Assembly (NCBI GenBank): GCA_035196065.1
Contig: CP136575.1
Location: 339,001 to 403,000, forward strand
DNA: 64,000 bases
Reading direction: 5' to 3'
Origin: Sphingobium sp.
Lineage (GTDB): Bacteria; Pseudomonadota; Alphaproteobacteria; Sphingomonadales; Sphingomonadaceae
Each line of letters begins with the position of its first letter. Position 1 is the first letter of the stretch. Positions 32,325-43,266 of this stretch are shown piece by piece. The notes beneath the pieces were generated by a model that did not search any database, was not told where the DNA came from, and was given only the letters and a program-made list of their open reading frames with translations. Both the position numbers and the translations under genes were made by a program.

Positions 32325-33932
32325 GTGGAAGCCGATTTTGTTATAATTGGCGGAGGTTCGGCAGGGTGCGTACTGGCCAATCGTCTGTCGGCTGATCCCC
32401 GAAACCATGTTATTTTGGTCGAAGCGGGTGGCCAGGGCAAATCATTTTTATTGTCCATGCCCGCAGGCTTTGGTGTCACGGCAAATGGACCCGGGCATTC
32501 GTGGCATTATTCTGGAGAGGCCGAACCAGCCATTCATGGACGCAGAATGCTACTCCCGAGAGGCAAGGGACTGGGCGGTTCGTCCAACATAAACGGACTG
32601 CTTTATGTGCGGGGACAACAGGCAGACTATGATAGCTGGAGCAACCTTGGCGCTATTGGCTGGGGCTGGGCCGATGTTGCGCCCTATTTTCGCAAGAGCG
32701 AGAGCTATGCCGCCGGCGGAACGGATCTGCGTGGAGATGATGGGCCTTTGCGCGTAGAAGAAGTGTCCCACCGCAACCCGACCAATGACGCTATCCTCTC
32801 CGCCTTTGCCGATATCGGCGTGCCGCGCACGAACGACTATAATGGCGTCGATCAATTTGGTGCCTTTTACTACCAAACAACAGTCGCCGATGGGCGCCGC
32901 TGTTCTGCGGCCGATGCATTTTTGCGCCCGGTGATGGGGCGCCCCAACTTGGAGGTGATGACCGGCGCGGAGTGTCGTCGCGTCGTGCTGGAAGATAATC
33001 GCGCAACAGGCGTTGAAATTGAGGGGCCTAAGGGTCGTCTGACAATCAAGGCGCGGCGGGAAGTCATCTTGTCGGCGGGGGCGTATCACAGCCCAAAGCT
33101 GTTAATGCTGTCCGGAATTGGCCCGGCCAGCCATTTGCAGCAGATTGGGATTCCGGTGATCCAAAACAGCCCGCAGGTCGGCAAGAACCTTCAGGATCAT
33201 TATATCTTGACCATGAGCTGGCGCCTGCGGGCAGGAGTCTATAGCTATAATAAAGAGCTTTCCGGGGGCCGCCTGCTCTGGAATGTCTTGCGCTATCTGT
33301 TGCGGCGCGACGGTACGATGACGATACCAGCAGCCCAGATAGGTGCCTTTGTCAAATCTGATCCAGCCCTCGACCGGCCGGATCTGCAGTTTCATTGCCT
33401 GCCTGTAACAGGCGATCTCGACGCCGCAGCCGCGGGCAAGAAATCAGCGCTGTCCCCTTGGCCGGGATTAACACTCGGCCCCACGGTCTTGCGACCCGAG
33501 TCCCGTGGGCATGTCCGACTGAGCAGTCCAAGCCCGACAGACGTGCCGGAAATCGTGCATAACTGGCTTGAAGCCGAGGTGGATCAAAGATTGTCTGTGC
33601 GCGCCATGCGTATGGCACGCAATCTGGTGGCTGCGCCCTCCCTAGCTCCATTGGTGGAAAGCGAACCTTGGCCCGGCCAGAATTGTAACAGCGATCAAGA
33701 GCTTTTGGATTATGCCCGTGGATACGGCAACACGGGTTATCACCCGGTTGGCACATGCAGAATGGGCATTGATGATGGCGCAGTTCTGGACCCTACATTG
33801 CGGGTCAACGGGGTCGACAGACTGCGCGTCGTTGACGCATCGGTTATGCCGCGCTTGGTTTCAGGCAACACCAATGCAGCTGCCATCATGATCGGAGAAA
33901 AGGGCGCCGACCTCATTCTTAACGCGCCCTAG
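32325..33932 (+). CDS. GMC-family FAD-dependent alcohol oxidoreductase
   Basis: This is a choline/alcohol dehydrogenase-like flavoprotein of 535 residues. The FAD-binding motif FVIIGGGSAGCVLANRLS is at the N terminus, followed by the GMC signatures GRRMLLPRGKGLGGSSNINGLLYVRG (about 70-95) and GAYHSPKLLMLSGIGPA (about 245-260); the active-site His is in NTGYHPVGTCRMG (about 467). The start is a GTG at 32325. There is no signal peptide. The divergent alkylsulfatase (107-nt gap) suggests this enzyme oxidises the primary or secondary alcohol released from alkyl sulfates; the substrate is inferred from context only. Confidence 0.92.
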   Translation: MEADFVIIGGGSAGCVLANRLSADPRNHVILVEAGGQGKSFLLSMPAGFGVTANGPGHSWHYSGEAEPAIHGRRMLLPRGKGLGGSSNINGLLYVRGQQADYDSWSNLGAIGWGWADVAPYFRKSESYAAGGTDLRGDDGPLRVEEVSHRNPTNDAILSAFADIGVPRTNDYNGVDQFGAFYYQTTVADGRRCSAADAFLRPVMGRPNLEVMTGAECRRVVLEDNRATGVEIEGPKGRLTIKARREVILSAGAYHSPKLLMLSGIGPASHLQQIGIPVIQNSPQVGKNLQDHYILTMSWRLRAGVYSYNKELSGGRLLWNVLRYLLRRDGTMTIPAAQIGAFVKSDPALDRPDLQFHCLPVTGDLDAAAAGKKSALSPWPGLTLGPTVLRPESRGHVRLSSPSPTDVPEIVHNWLEAEVDQRLSVRAMRMARNLVAAPSLAPLVESEPWPGQNCNSDQELLDYARGYGNTGYHPVGTCRMGIDDGAVLDPTLRVNGVDRLRVVDASVMPRLVSGNTNAAAIMIGEKGADLILNAP

Positions 33933-34127
33933 CCGGTCGGAATCAAGCACCGCAGATTCAGATGATCGACGCACCGTGCTTGGCGACAGAATGCTTTGCC
34001 TTGCATATCTGAGCTATCGGTCACCGTAATATTCTTTGCATCCAACGCCCTTTGAATGACTATTAATTACCCAGATAAATGTCTACCGCGAATCAAAATT
34101 CGCATATTCGGGAAACAAGGGTTTAAC

Positions 34128-37100
34128 ATGGGATTTCCGCCGGCACAGGGTCTGTACGACCCGCGCAATGAACATGACGCGTGCGGCGTTGGCTTCATCG
34201 CCAACATCAAGGGCAGTAAGAGCCACGCGACCATCGAACGCGGATTGGAAATTCTCGTCAATCTTGACCATCGCGGCGCGGTGGGTGCCGATCCGCTGCT
34301 TGGTGATGGCGCTGGCATATTGATCCAGATTCCCGATGCACTCTATCGCGACTGGGCCAATGGGGCGGGCGTGACCCTGCCGTCACCCGGCGATTATGCC
34401 GTGGTGATGTGCTTTCTGCCGCAAGACGAAGCGGCACGCGAATTCGGCATACGCAACTTCGAAAGCTTCATCGTAAAGGAAGGCCAGACGATCCTCGGCT
34501 GGCGCGATGTGCCGACGACACTCGATGGTCTTGGCAAGGCAGTGATCGAGCAGATGCCTGTCATCCGGCAGCTATTCATCGGCCGTGGGGCGAATTGCGC
34601 TGATCAGGATGCCTTTGAACGCAAGTTGCTCGCCATTCGTAAACAGGCGCAAAACCCGCTTTCCGCTCTGGAAGAAAAGCACGGGCTTCCAGGTCTTGGC
34701 AGTTTCTATATCCCATCCATGTCGACGCGCACGGTGGTCTATAAAGGGCTGCTGCTCGCAGGGCAGGTCGGCAGCTTTTACGACGATCTGCGCAACCCGC
34801 TGTGCCAATCGGCGCTGGCGCTCGTCCACCAGCGATTTTCGACCAACACCTTCCCGAGCTGGAAGCTCGCACACCCCTATCGCTTTGTCGCACATAATGG
34901 CGAGATCAACACAGTTCGCGGCAATGTGAACTGGATGAACGCGCGCCGTCGCACGATGGAATCGGACCTGATGGGCCCCGATCTCGACAAGATGTGGCCG
35001 ATCATTCCGCACGGGCAATCGGATACAGCCTGTCTCGACAATGCGCTCGAACTTCTGCTCGCTGGCGGATATAGCCTCGCCCATGCGGTGATGATGTTGA
35101 TCCCCGAAGCATGGGCCGGCAATCCGATGATGGATGCCGACCGGCGCGCCTTTTACGAATATCACGCAGCGCTGATGGAACCATGGGATGGCCCGGCCGC
35201 GGTTGCCTTTACCGATGGCCGGCAGATCGGCGCGACCCTTGATCGCAACGGCCTGCGCCCTGCCCGTTTCTGCGTCACCGACGATGACCATGTCATCATG
35301 GCATCGGAAAGCGGCGTGCTTCCGATCAAGGAAGACAATATCGTCCGCAAATGGCGGTTGCAGCCGGGCAAAATGCTGCTGATCGATATGGAACAAGGCC
35401 GCATCATCGAGGATGAGGAAATCAAGGCCGAGTTGGCAAGCAAAGAGCCTTACGCCAAATGGCTGGAATCGGCGCAGTACAAGCTGAAGGATTTGGACGA
35501 GGTTGAAGTCGCCGACGGTGCGCTGGCAAACGATGACAGCACGTTGCTCGACCGGCAGCAGGCCTTTGGCTACACGCAAGAGGATATCAGCAAATTCCTG
35601 ACGCCGATGGCAACCAACGGCGACGATCCGCTGGGCTCGATGGGCACCGACACGCCGATTGCCGTATTGTCGAACAAGCCGCGCTTGCTGTTCGATTATT
35701 TCAAACAGAATTTCGCGCAGGTCACCAACCCGCCGATCGACCCGATCCGCGAAGAACTGGTGATGAGCCTGGTTTCAATGATCGGCCCGCGTCCCAATCT
35801 GCTCGGCCATGATGCAGGGACGCACAAGCGGCTGGAGGTTGCTCAACCCATCCTGACCAATGCCGATCTTGCCAAGATCCGCTCGGTCGAACAGGCTCTG
35901 GATGCCGCCTTCCGCGCGGAAACGATCGACATTACCTGGAATGCCGCGAGCGGAGCAGCGGGCCTTGAAATGGCAATCAAGGAAATGTGCTGGGCCGCAA
36001 CCGAAGCGGTGCTGCAGGACAAGAATATCCTTATCCTCTCGGACCGTGCGCAAGGGCCGGAGCGGATCGCCATGCCCGCATTGCTGGCAACCGCAGCCGT
36101 ACACCACCACTTGGTCCGCCAGGGTCTGCGCATGCAAACCGGGCTTGTCGTCGAAACCGGCGAAGCACGCGAAGTGCATCATTTCTGCGTTCTCGCAGGC
36201 TATGGCGCCGAGGCGATCAACCCCTATGTCGCTTTTGAGACGTTGGAGGAAATCCGGCTACGGCAGGGCCTGGCGCTTTCGACCTATGATGTGCAGAAAA
36301 ACTACATCAAGGCGGTCGGCAAGGGCATATTGAAGGTCATGTCCAAGATGGGCATTTCGACCTACCAGTCCTATTGCGGCGCACAGATTTTCGACGCCGT
36401 TGGCCTGTCTTCGGAATTTATCGGCAAATATTTCACCGGCACGGCGACGACGATCGAAGGCGTCGGCCTTGCGCAAATCGCTGAAGAGACCGTCCGCCGT
36501 CACGCGGCGGGCTATGGCGACAATCCGATCTATCGCAACATGCTCGATGTTGGCGGTATTTATGGCTATCGCATCCGTGGCGAGGACCATGCCTGGACCC
36601 CGAACAGCGTGGCAAAACTGCAGCACGCCGTGCGCGGCAATAACCCCAAGGAATATGAAGAGTTTGCCCGTTCGATCAACGAGCAGAGCGAGCGACTGCT
36701 GACCATTCGCGGACTGATGGAGCTGAAACCAGCGGACAAGCCGCTCGACATCAGCGAAGTCGAACCCGCTTCCGAAATCGTCAAGCGTTTTGCCACCGGA
36801 GCGATGAGTTACGGATCGATCAGTTGGGAAGCGCACACCACGCTGGCACTGGCAATGAACCGGATCGGCGGCAAATCGAACACCGGCGAGGGCGGCGAGG
36901 ATCCGCAGCGGTTCACGCCGCTGTCCAATGGCGACTCCATGCGCTCTGCGATCAAGCAGGTCGCCTCGGGTCGCTTTGGTGTGACCACTGAATATCTGGT
37001 CAATGCCGATGATATCCAGATCAAGATGGCACAAGGCGCAAAGCCCGGTGAAGGCGGCCAGCTGCCGGGTGACAAGGTCGACAAAACCATCGGCGCCACC

Positions 37101-38768
37101 CGCCATTCCACGCCGGGCGTCGGGCTGATCTCTCCGCCGCCGCACCACGATATCTATTCGATCGAGGATCTGGCACAGCTGATCCATGACCTGAAGAACG
37201 TCAATACCGGCGCACGCATATCGGTGAAGCTCGTCTCCGAAGTTGGCGTCGGCACCGTTGCCGCTGGCGTGTCGAAGGCGCGCGCCGACCATGTCACCAT
37301 TTCAGGCTATGAAGGCGGGACCGGCGCTTCGCCGCTGACCTCATTAACCCATGCGGGATCCCCTTGGGAAATTGGCCTTGCCGAAACCCAGCAGACATTG
37401 CTGCTTAACAATCTGCGCAGCCGCATTGCCGTGCAGGTCGATGGCGGCCTGCGCACGGGGCGGGATGTCGCAATCGGCGCGCTCCTCGGCGCGGACGAGT
37501 TCGGATTTGCGACCGCTCCGTTGATCGCAGCCGGCTGCATCATGATGCGCAAATGCCATTTGAACACCTGCCCGGTCGGCGTTGCGACCCAGGATCCGGT
37601 CCTGCGCAAGCGTTTTACCGGCCAGCCGGAACATGTGATCAACTATTTCTTCTTCGTCGCTGAAGAATTGCGCGCGATCATGGCCGAAATGGGCTTCCGT
37701 ACGATCGATGAGATGGTCGGCCGGGTCGACCGGATCGACATGAAGAAAGCAACCCATCACTGGAAGGCGCAAGGGATCGACCTGTCGCGCCTGCTGCATG
37801 TTGTCGATAACAAGGGTGCATCGCTGCACCAGACGGAAACGCAAGACCATGGGCTCGACAAGGCGCTTGACCGCGAACTGATCGACGCCGCAGCGCCCGC
37901 GCTTGAAAAGGGTGATCCCGTGCGGATCGAGCGCGAGGTCAAAAGCCTCAACCGAACCGTTGGCGCGATGTTGTCGGGTGAAGTCGCCAAAAGATATGGC
38001 CATGCGGGCCTTCCCGAAAACACGATCCAGATCGCCTTGACCGGTGTTGCTGGGCAAAGCTTTGGCGCGTTCCTTGCACATGGCATTACGCTCGATCTCA
38101 CCGGTGATGCCAATGACTATGTCGGCAAAGGCCTGTCGGGCGGACGCGTGATCGTGAAGCAGCCAGGCCATGTGAAACGCGAACCAACCGAGAATATCAT
38201 CGTGGGCAACACCGTGCTTTATGGCGCAATCGCGGGCGAAGCCTATTTGAGCGGCGTCGCGGGCGAACGCTTTGCGGTGCGCAACTCGGGCGCACTTGCG
38301 GTCGTCGAAGGCACCGGCGACCATGGCTGCGAGTATATGACCGGCGGCGTTGTCGCCGTCCTCGGCAAGACCGGGCGTAACTTTGCTGCAGGCATGTCCG
38401 GCGGCGTCGCCTATGTCTATGACGAAGACGGCCGCTTCCGCGAACGGTGCAACATGGCGATGGTCGATGTCGAACCGATCGAGGCCGATGGACCCGAAGC
38501 CGAAAATAGCAAGGGCGCGCCAAGCCAGCGCGCGGTGAGCGTGAATGATTTCGGCATGGGTGACATGCTTTACCATTCCGAAGAGCGCTTGCGCATCCTG
38601 CTCGAACGCCACCATCTTTACACAGGCAGCAAGCGGGCGCGTGCGATCCTTGATGATTGGTCCAACGCCGTCGGCAAATTCTTGAAGGTTATGCCAAAGG
38701 ATTACAAACGGGCATTGAAGCAGATCGAGGCCGAACGCCTTACCGCCGCGCATGTCGCAGCTGAATGA
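34128..38768 (+). CDS. gltB: Glutamate synthase, large (alpha) subunit
   Basis: With GltD it makes two glutamates from glutamine and 2-oxoglutarate using NADPH. It has 1546 residues: a short propeptide and the amidotransferase (Cys19 in DACGVGF becomes the N-terminal nucleophile after processing), a central domain, the FMN-binding synthase domain (about 820-1190, with the loop [13 protein letters not shown] and GGLRTGRD), the 3Fe-4S cluster cysteines in [20 protein letters not shown], and the C-terminal beta-helix with Gly repeats. The start at 34128 follows AACAAGG and matches the normal N terminus; the frame is open to 34056. It is followed after 17 nt by gltD. Confidence 0.97.
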   Translation: MGFPPAQGLYDPRNEHDACGVGFIANIKGSKSHATIERGLEILVNLDHRGAVGADPLLGDGAGILIQIPDALYRDWANGAGVTLPSPGDYAVVMCFLPQDEAAREFGIRNFESFIVKEGQTILGWRDVPTTLDGLGKAVIEQMPVIRQLFIGRGANCADQDAFERKLLAIRKQAQNPLSALEEKHGLPGLGSFYIPSMSTRTVVYKGLLLAGQVGSFYDDLRNPLCQSALALVHQRFSTNTFPSWKLAHPYRFVAHNGEINTVRGNVNWMNARRRTMESDLMGPDLDKMWPIIPHGQSDTACLDNALELLLAGGYSLAHAVMMLIPEAWAGNPMMDADRRAFYEYHAALMEPWDGPAAVAFTDGRQIGATLDRNGLRPARFCVTDDDHVIMASESGVLPIKEDNIVRKWRLQPGKMLLIDMEQGRIIEDEEIKAELASKEPYAKWLESAQYKLKDLDEVEVADGALANDDSTLLDRQQAFGYTQEDISKFLTPMATNGDDPLGSMGTDTPIAVLSNKPRLLFDYFKQNFAQVTNPPIDPIREELVMSLVSMIGPRPNLLGHDAGTHKRLEVAQPILTNADLAKIRSVEQALDAAFRAETIDITWNAASGAAGLEMAIKEMCWAATEAVLQDKNILILSDRAQGPERIAMPALLATAAVHHHLVRQGLRMQTGLVVETGEAREVHHFCVLAGYGAEAINPYVAFETLEEIRLRQGLALSTYDVQKNYIKAVGKGILKVMSKMGISTYQSYCGAQIFDAVGLSSEFIGKYFTGTATTIEGVGLAQIAEETVRRHAAGYGDNPIYRNMLDVGGIYGYRIRGEDHAWTPNSVAKLQHAVRGNNPKEYEEFARSINEQSERLLTIRGLMELKPADKPLDISEVEPASEIVKRFATGAMSYGSISWEAHTTLALAMNRIGGKSNTGEGGEDPQRFTPLSNGDSMRSAIKQVASGRFGVTTEYLVNADDIQIKMAQGAKPGEGGQLPGDKVDKTIGATRHSTPGVGLISPPPHHDIYSIEDLAQLIHDLKNVNTGARISVKLVSEVGVGTVAAGVSKARADHVTISGYEGGTGASPLTSLTHAGSPWEIGLAETQQTLLLNNLRSRIAVQVDGGLRTGRDVAIGALLGADEFGFATAPLIAAGCIMMRKCHLNTCPVGVATQDPVLRKRFTGQPEHVINYFFFVAEELRAIMAEMGFRTIDEMVGRVDRIDMKKATHHWKAQGIDLSRLLHVVDNKGASLHQTETQDHGLDKALDRELIDAAAPALEKGDPVRIEREVKSLNRTVGAMLSGEVAKRYGHAGLPENTIQIALTGVAGQSFGAFLAHGITLDLTGDANDYVGKGLSGGRVIVKQPGHVKREPTENIIVGNTVLYGAIAGEAYLSGVAGERFAVRNSGALAVVEGTGDHGCEYMTGGVVAVLGKTGRNFAAGMSGGVAYVYDEDGRFRERCNMAMVDVEPIEADGPEAENSKGAPSQRAVSVNDFGMGDMLYHSEERLRILLERHHLYTGSKRARAILDDWSNAVGKFLKVMPKDYKRALKQIEAERLTAAHVAAE

Positions 38769-38785
38769 ATTGACGGAGCATTATC

Positions 38786-40222
38786 GTGGGTAAGGCAACA
38801 GGCTTTCTCGAAATCAACCGGCAGGACCGGATTTACGCCGACACGAATGAGCGGCTGAAGCACTATAAGGAATTTGTAGTGCCACTGCCCGAAGAGAAGT
38901 TGAAGGCACAGGCATCGCGCTGCATGGATTGCGGCATCCCTTATTGCCACAATGGTTGCCCGGTGAACAACATCATCCCCGACTGGAACCATCTGGTCTA
39001 TGAGGGGGACTGGCAGAATGCACTGGAAGTACTGCATTCAACCAACAACTTCCCCGAATTCACCGGGCGTATCTGCCCCGCCCCGTGCGAGGCGAGTTGC
39101 ACACTCAATATCGATGACGCACCAGTAACGATCAAGTCGATCGAATGTGCGATCGTCGACCGCGGCTGGCGGGAAGGTTGGATCCAACCACAACCGCCCA
39201 AACGCAAGACCGGAAAATCGATAGCGGTTGTGGGATCAGGCCCGGCGGGCATGGCCTGTGCGCAGCAATTGGCGCGCGCTGGACATAGTGTGACCCTGTT
39301 TGAGAAGAATGACCGGATGGGCGGCCTCCTCCGTTATGGCATCCCCGATTTCAAGATGGAGAAGGATCTGATCAGCCGTCGCCTGATGCAAATGCAGGCA
39401 GAGGGCGTTGTCATGCGCGAATCCACCGAAATCGGCGTCCATGTCTCGATGGAAAGCTTGCGTGAAAATTTCGACGCGGTGGTGATGTCGGGCGGGGCAG
39501 AGGAGCCGCGCCAACTGAACATTCCGGGTGCGGAAATGGCCGGTGTTCGCTTGGCCATGGAGTTCCTGACCCAACAGAACAAGCGCAATGCCGGCGATGA
39601 AGAAACCCGCGCTGCGCCGCGCGGATCGATTATCGCAGCCGGAAAACATGTGATCGTCATTGGCGGCGGCGACACCGGTTCAGATTGTGTCGGCACATCG
39701 AACCGGCAAGGCGCCGCTTCGGTGACGCAAATCGAAATCATGCCCAAACCGCCGCAAAGGGAGGACAAGGCGATGGTCTGGCCCGATTGGCCGCTGCGCC
39801 TGCGTACCTCATCGAGCCATGAAGAAGGCTGTGAGCGCGACTGGGCGATCAGTGCGAAGCGAGTGTTGGGCGAAAACGGGCAGGTCACCGGCCTTGAATG
39901 CGTGCGCCTTGACTGGTCCAATGGCCGGATGGAAGAGATCCCTGGCAGCGAGTTCGTGCTGAAAGCCGACCTGATCTTCCTCGCTATGGGCTTTGTCGGT
40001 CCGCGCCGGGCGGGCCTAATCGATCAGTCCGAAGTAGAACTGGACGCGCGCGGCAATGTGGCTGCGAATATCGCCGATTATAAAACCAACCAAGACGATG
40101 TCTTTGCATGCGGCGATATGCGCCGTGGCCAGAGCCTGGTGGTATGGGCGATCCGCGAGGGTCGGCAATGCGCCCGCGCGGTCGATCTGCACCTTATGGG
40201 TGCCACCGAATTGCCGCTATAG
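38786..40222 (+). CDS. gltD: Glutamate synthase, small (beta) subunit
   Basis: GltD takes electrons from NADPH and passes them to GltB through FAD and Fe-S clusters. The 478-residue protein has the N-terminal cluster cysteines [17 protein letters not shown] (about 46-62) and CPAPCEASC (about 97-105), the FAD motif [20 protein letters not shown] (about 152-171) and the NADPH motif [12 protein letters not shown] (about 288-299). It ends with the [20 protein letters not shown] box that binds the FAD. Translation starts at a GTG (38786). Directly behind it begins a long non-coding and IS-scarred region. Confidence 0.97.
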   Translation: MGKATGFLEINRQDRIYADTNERLKHYKEFVVPLPEEKLKAQASRCMDCGIPYCHNGCPVNNIIPDWNHLVYEGDWQNALEVLHSTNNFPEFTGRICPAPCEASCTLNIDDAPVTIKSIECAIVDRGWREGWIQPQPPKRKTGKSIAVVGSGPAGMACAQQLARAGHSVTLFEKNDRMGGLLRYGIPDFKMEKDLISRRLMQMQAEGVVMRESTEIGVHVSMESLRENFDAVVMSGGAEEPRQLNIPGAEMAGVRLAMEFLTQQNKRNAGDEETRAAPRGSIIAAGKHVIVIGGGDTGSDCVGTSNRQGAASVTQIEIMPKPPQREDKAMVWPDWPLRLRTSSSHEEGCERDWAISAKRVLGENGQVTGLECVRLDWSNGRMEEIPGSEFVLKADLIFLAMGFVGPRRAGLIDQSEVELDARGNVAANIADYKTNQDDVFACGDMRRGQSLVVWAIREGRQCARAVDLHLMGATELPL

Positions 40223-40849
40223 CCGGGAACGCCATGACGTGCGGCGGCGCGCAATAGGACGTCGCAACGATGGCGGCGGCTACATTCACTTGTCTTTTGT
40301 CAAAAAGACGTCGCGGCCAAATGGCCCCAGTTGCCGAAAGCAGGTTATAAAAGGGAAATGGTGCGCAGTGCAGTCCTGAGCGAAGCCGTCTCCTTGGAAA
40401 TTCCCGCTTTTCCGCAAAATTAACTGGGACAAGCCGCGCGGCTTGGCCAATTCCGGCGGCACAAGCGGGTTTTCTTGCTGAGGCGAAACAGGCCTAACCG
40501 GGAATACCTTCCTCTCAGAAGCGGGATTTCGCCAATTCAATACTGGTCAAATAGGCGCACAGCTGATTCGCGTGATCGGCGACAGGCGGCGAATACGTTA
40601 TCACTAATGTTATAACGTTGAGCAGCTTGGTGTGGTGACGGCGCGATAGCATCGAGTATCAATATTGTGATAACGCCGCTTCACAATGGCGGATTTCTGC
40701 GGGCTTCCCGCACTCACCCAAAGCCACTGTGCGATGCCTGGGCTAGGCGGCCTTTGTAGCTGGTCATCACAAAGATGATGCCCGCAGCGGCGTCATCTTT
40801 GTGATAGCGCGTCGCTGTGACGACGTGCGCGTGGATTGGTCAGCAAAAC
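40223..40849. other. Long intergenic region with hairpins, no gene
   Basis: No supported gene lies here. A near-palindrome ACGTTAT...ATAACGT stands at about 40595-40618. A strong hairpin at 40766-40805 has a 13-bp perfect stem (ATCACAAAGATGA/TCATCTTTGTGAT), extended by a T-G pair and GCC/GGC around a 6-nt loop. The rest looks featureless. It ends at the IS3-like scar. Confidence 0.5.
40766..40805. repeat. Strong inverted repeat between gltD and IS scar
   Basis: The arms ATCACAAAGATGA (40766-40778) and TCATCTTTGTGAT (40793-40805) pair perfectly, and the stem continues through one T-G pair and GCC/GGC to a loop of six bases. There is no U-run. It may be a bidirectional transcription block or the end of an unrecognised mobile sequence. 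Confidence 0.55.
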
Positions 40850-41190
40850 TGATCTGCCCCCTTCTGAGTGGTCCAAAATCTGAATTAGATTTTGGACCAC
40901 TCAGAAGGGGCAATGGAATGGCGAGGAAGCACAAGCCGGAGGAGATTATCGGCAAGCTGCGTGAGGCGGAGATCATGCTAGCACAAGGCGGCACGGTTGC
41001 AGATGCGTGTCGCGCAGATCGGTGTTACGGGGCAGAGTTACTACCACTGGCGCAAGGAATATGGTGGTCTGAAGAGGGATCAGGCTCGACGGATGAAAGA
41101 GCTGGAGAAGGAGAACGCCCGGTTGCGGCGAGCGGTGTCGGACCTGACGCTCGACAAGCTGATCATGCAGGAGGCTTACTTGGGAAACTT
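40850..41190 (+). pseudogene. IS3-family orfA remnant with frameshift
   Basis: The sequence begins with a TGATCTGCCCCC end typical of IS3-family (IS407-like) elements, and then a reading frame from 40918 encodes MARKHKPEEIIGKLREAEIM and LAQGGTVADACR. One extra base near 41010 shifts the frame; the next frame continues with QIGVTGQSYYHWRKEYGGLK and the leucine-zipper-like segment to LDKLIMQEAYLGNF, the usual orfA end. No orfB follows. The element is therefore dead: orfA is frameshifted and the transposase catalytic half is gone, replaced at about 41190 by an IS6-type fragment. Confidence 0.82.
40858..40910. repeat. Perfect 24-bp-arm hairpin in IS3 leader
   Basis: The arms at 40858-40881 and 40887-40910 are perfect reverse complements around GAATT, with the core CCAAAATCT/AGATTTTGG. 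The stem lies between the IS end and orfA, 7 nt before the start codon. It may be the IS leader structure or two abutting IS ends. Confidence 0.75.
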
Positions 41191-41619
41191 CTGGGCCCCG
41201 CGCGCCGACGACGCTGTATCGATAGCACTGACATTGTTCAGGAAACTGTTCAACAACCAAGGCGAGCCGCCCGAGCAGGTCGTGACTGGCGGGCTGGCTT
41301 CATACAGGGCTACGACGAAAATCATCGGGTGCCGGGACAAGCCCTGCCCCGGCCAATTACGCGACAACAACCGGGGCGAGAACTCGCATCTTCCGGTCCG
41401 ACGACGAGAGCGCAAGATGCAGCACTTCAAATCCCAAGACCAGGCCCAGCGCTTCGTTTCCGCCCGCTCCGCAATCTACAACACCTTTGCCATCCCGCGT
41501 CACCTCGACTCCCACAAAACCATGTGCAGCTTTCGAATGGAGCCTTGCGTCCGGGACGGGTGCATTAAATCCGGTGGGTGAGCATAAGTTCGTGCGGCGA
41601 AACTTAACCTGACAAGACC
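41191..41619 (+). pseudogene. IS6-family transposase fragment (3' end)
   Basis: From about 41191 the frame reads FRKLFNNQGEPPEQVVTGGLASYRA, then NRGENSHLPVRRRERKMQHFKSQDQAQRF, the C-terminal half of an IS6-family DDE transposase including its glutamate (ENSHLPVRRRER). The N-terminal half and the first catalytic Asp are missing. A terminal-repeat-like sequence (GACAAGACCC at 41611-41620, reading GGGTCTTGTC inward) marks the end. It is joined directly to the IS3 orfA piece and is a different subtype from the complete IS6 element at 58361. Confidence 0.75.
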
Positions 41620-41631
41620 CAACCTCGGTCA

Positions 41632-42918
41632 TCAACTCGCTGCTTTTCGGGCGAACCAACCATAACCAGCGATCAGCGCGTAACAAATTGCCGGCAAGGC
41701 AAGCGAGGCCGTGAGGCTACCTGTCATGTCGGCCATCACACCTGTCAGCAATGGCACAACAGCGCCGCCGAAAATGGCGACGTTTATTATGCCCGACCCA
41801 TCTGCTGAACGGGAGCCGAGGCCTTCGCATGCAAGGCTGAAAATGGTTGGGAACATGATGGCGTTCATCAGGCCAATCGCGAGCAGACTGTAACCCGAAA
41901 CGGTTCCCGTTGTCGCACTGGAAAGCATGATCAGAGCCACGGCACCAATCGACACACCCGACAACATGACGCCCGGATTAACCACACGCAGAAGGCCGGA
42001 ACCAATGAAGCGGCCGATCATGGCACCGCCCCAATATAGCCCGATCAGCTTTCCGGCGGCCTGTTCCTGCAACCCCATGACCTGGGGCTGCATGAGATAG
42101 TTCACGACCACAGATCCGATCGCGACCTCTGCCCCAACATAGAGAAATATGCAGGCCGCGCCGAAACCGAAGCGCGGACGTTTCACGAGATCAAACCCCG
42201 CAAGGCCACTGCTTTCCGAGTGACTTTCGCCTTTCAGTGCATTGCGGAACAGCCATACGGCCGCCGCGACCACCGCAAGGGCTCCGGCCAGACCAAGATA
42301 GCCAGCGACGATTGCCTGACTTTCCTGCGTCCGATACGCATCCAGCTCAGCACCTGATAATTGATCGGCACTTACAGTTGCGAGGCTCCCCAAAATCAGG
42401 ATCGAACCGACAATCGGGAAGACGGTCGTGCCGAGCGAGTTGAAAGCTTGCGCAAATGTCAGGCGGCTGTGCGTGGTGCGTGCGGGACCCAAAAGCGAGA
42501 TGAGCGGATTGGAAACAACTTGGACAATCACAATGCCACTTGCCAGCACAAACAGGGCGAAAAGAAACAAGCCGTAAGTCGCGGTCTCACTGGCCGGAAT
42601 GAACAGCAGGCAGCCCGTCATCATGATCAAAAGCCCAGCTATGGCACCACGCATATAGCCGATTTTCTTCACCAGCCGGGCGCCGGGAATGCCGATGACC
42701 GCATAAGCGGTAAAAAAACAAAACTGTACCAGCATTGCTTGGGTATAATTCAGCGTGAACAGCTCCTTGAGCTTCGGAATAATCACATCATTAAGCGACG
42801 TGATGCCACCGAAGATGAAGAATAAACCCATAACGAAAAGCTGCAGCTGCGGAGCATCAATCTGAGCCGTTTGATCTGACGGGATCGTTCCTGCAGAGTC
42901 CGAATTAATCAGTGCCAT
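41632..42918 (-). CDS. FHS-family sugar/H+ symporter (glucose/galactose type)
   Basis: This is a 12-helix MFS transporter of the fucose/glucose-galactose FHS family, 428 residues, inner membrane. Family traits are the start LFVMGLFFIFGGITSLNDVIIPKLKELFTLNYTQAMLVQFCFF, helix 4-5 GIVIVQVVSNPLISLLGP and the second-half IGLYWGGAMIGRFIGS. It lies at the 3' end of the alpha-glucan operon and would take up glucose released in the periplasm by the GH97 and GH13 enzymes. It is separated from the upstream halogenase-like gene by about 350 nt and may have its own promoter. Confidence 0.92.
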   Translation of the reverse strand: MALINSDSAGTIPSDQTAQIDAPQLQLFVMGLFFIFGGITSLNDVIIPKLKELFTLNYTQAMLVQFCFFTAYAVIGIPGARLVKKIGYMRGAIAGLLIMMTGCLLFIPASETATYGLFLFALFVLASGIVIVQVVSNPLISLLGPARTTHSRLTFAQAFNSLGTTVFPIVGSILILGSLATVSADQLSGAELDAYRTQESQAIVAGYLGLAGALAVVAAAVWLFRNALKGESHSESSGLAGFDLVKRPRFGFGAACIFLYVGAEVAIGSVVVNYLMQPQVMGLQEQAAGKLIGLYWGGAMIGRFIGSGLLRVVNPGVMLSGVSIGAVALIMLSSATTGTVSGYSLLAIGLMNAIMFPTIFSLACEGLGSRSADGSGIINVAIFGGAVVPLLTGVMADMTGSLTASLALPAICYALIAGYGWFARKAAS

Positions 42919-43266
42919 GGTGTCTTTTCCTTTGGGTTTCAGGATTTTGGCGGACAGGGCAGCGTCGCTTTGCGCAGTGCAGGCCTCGTCTGGAGGTTGA
43001 TGCTATGCAACGAGCTTGCGGCGTTACAAGCACCGATCTTAGATAGTCTATTGTTTGAGTCTTTCACGTTTTTTATGTTGGATACAGCCATATCGAAGTC
43101 GGCATCGTCTGGAATCAAGTTCTTCAGACTCTCATAATAGAACTGTCGGCTATAGTGCTCGAAGAATAAAAGCCTAGCCAGCCCAGCCGGCAGTTCGCCC
43201 GCTAACGCAGTGTGGCAGGAAACCAGGCAAAAAGTGCCTTTCGTGCGAATTGCCTGCGCTGCGAGG
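42919..43266 (-). other. Gap with one doubtful small frame
   Basis: A frame at 42939-43313 (124 codons, start ATG overlapping the halogenase gene end by 47 nt) reads MQHATFERILNCLSPDLAAQ and on to LLFFEHYSRQFYYESLKNLIP. Its composition is partly protein-like, but there is no recognised motif and no ribosome-binding site that I can see. It may be a small gene or a remnant. Confidence 0.3.

Noticed and set aside
33990-34020. Possible sigma-54 promoter (TTGGC...TGC) before gltB
   Set aside because: The spacing between the GG and GC elements is one base short, and no clear NtrC sites are visible.
37344-38753. 469-codon frame opposite gltB
   Set aside because: It is a shadow of the well-conserved glutamate synthase gene.
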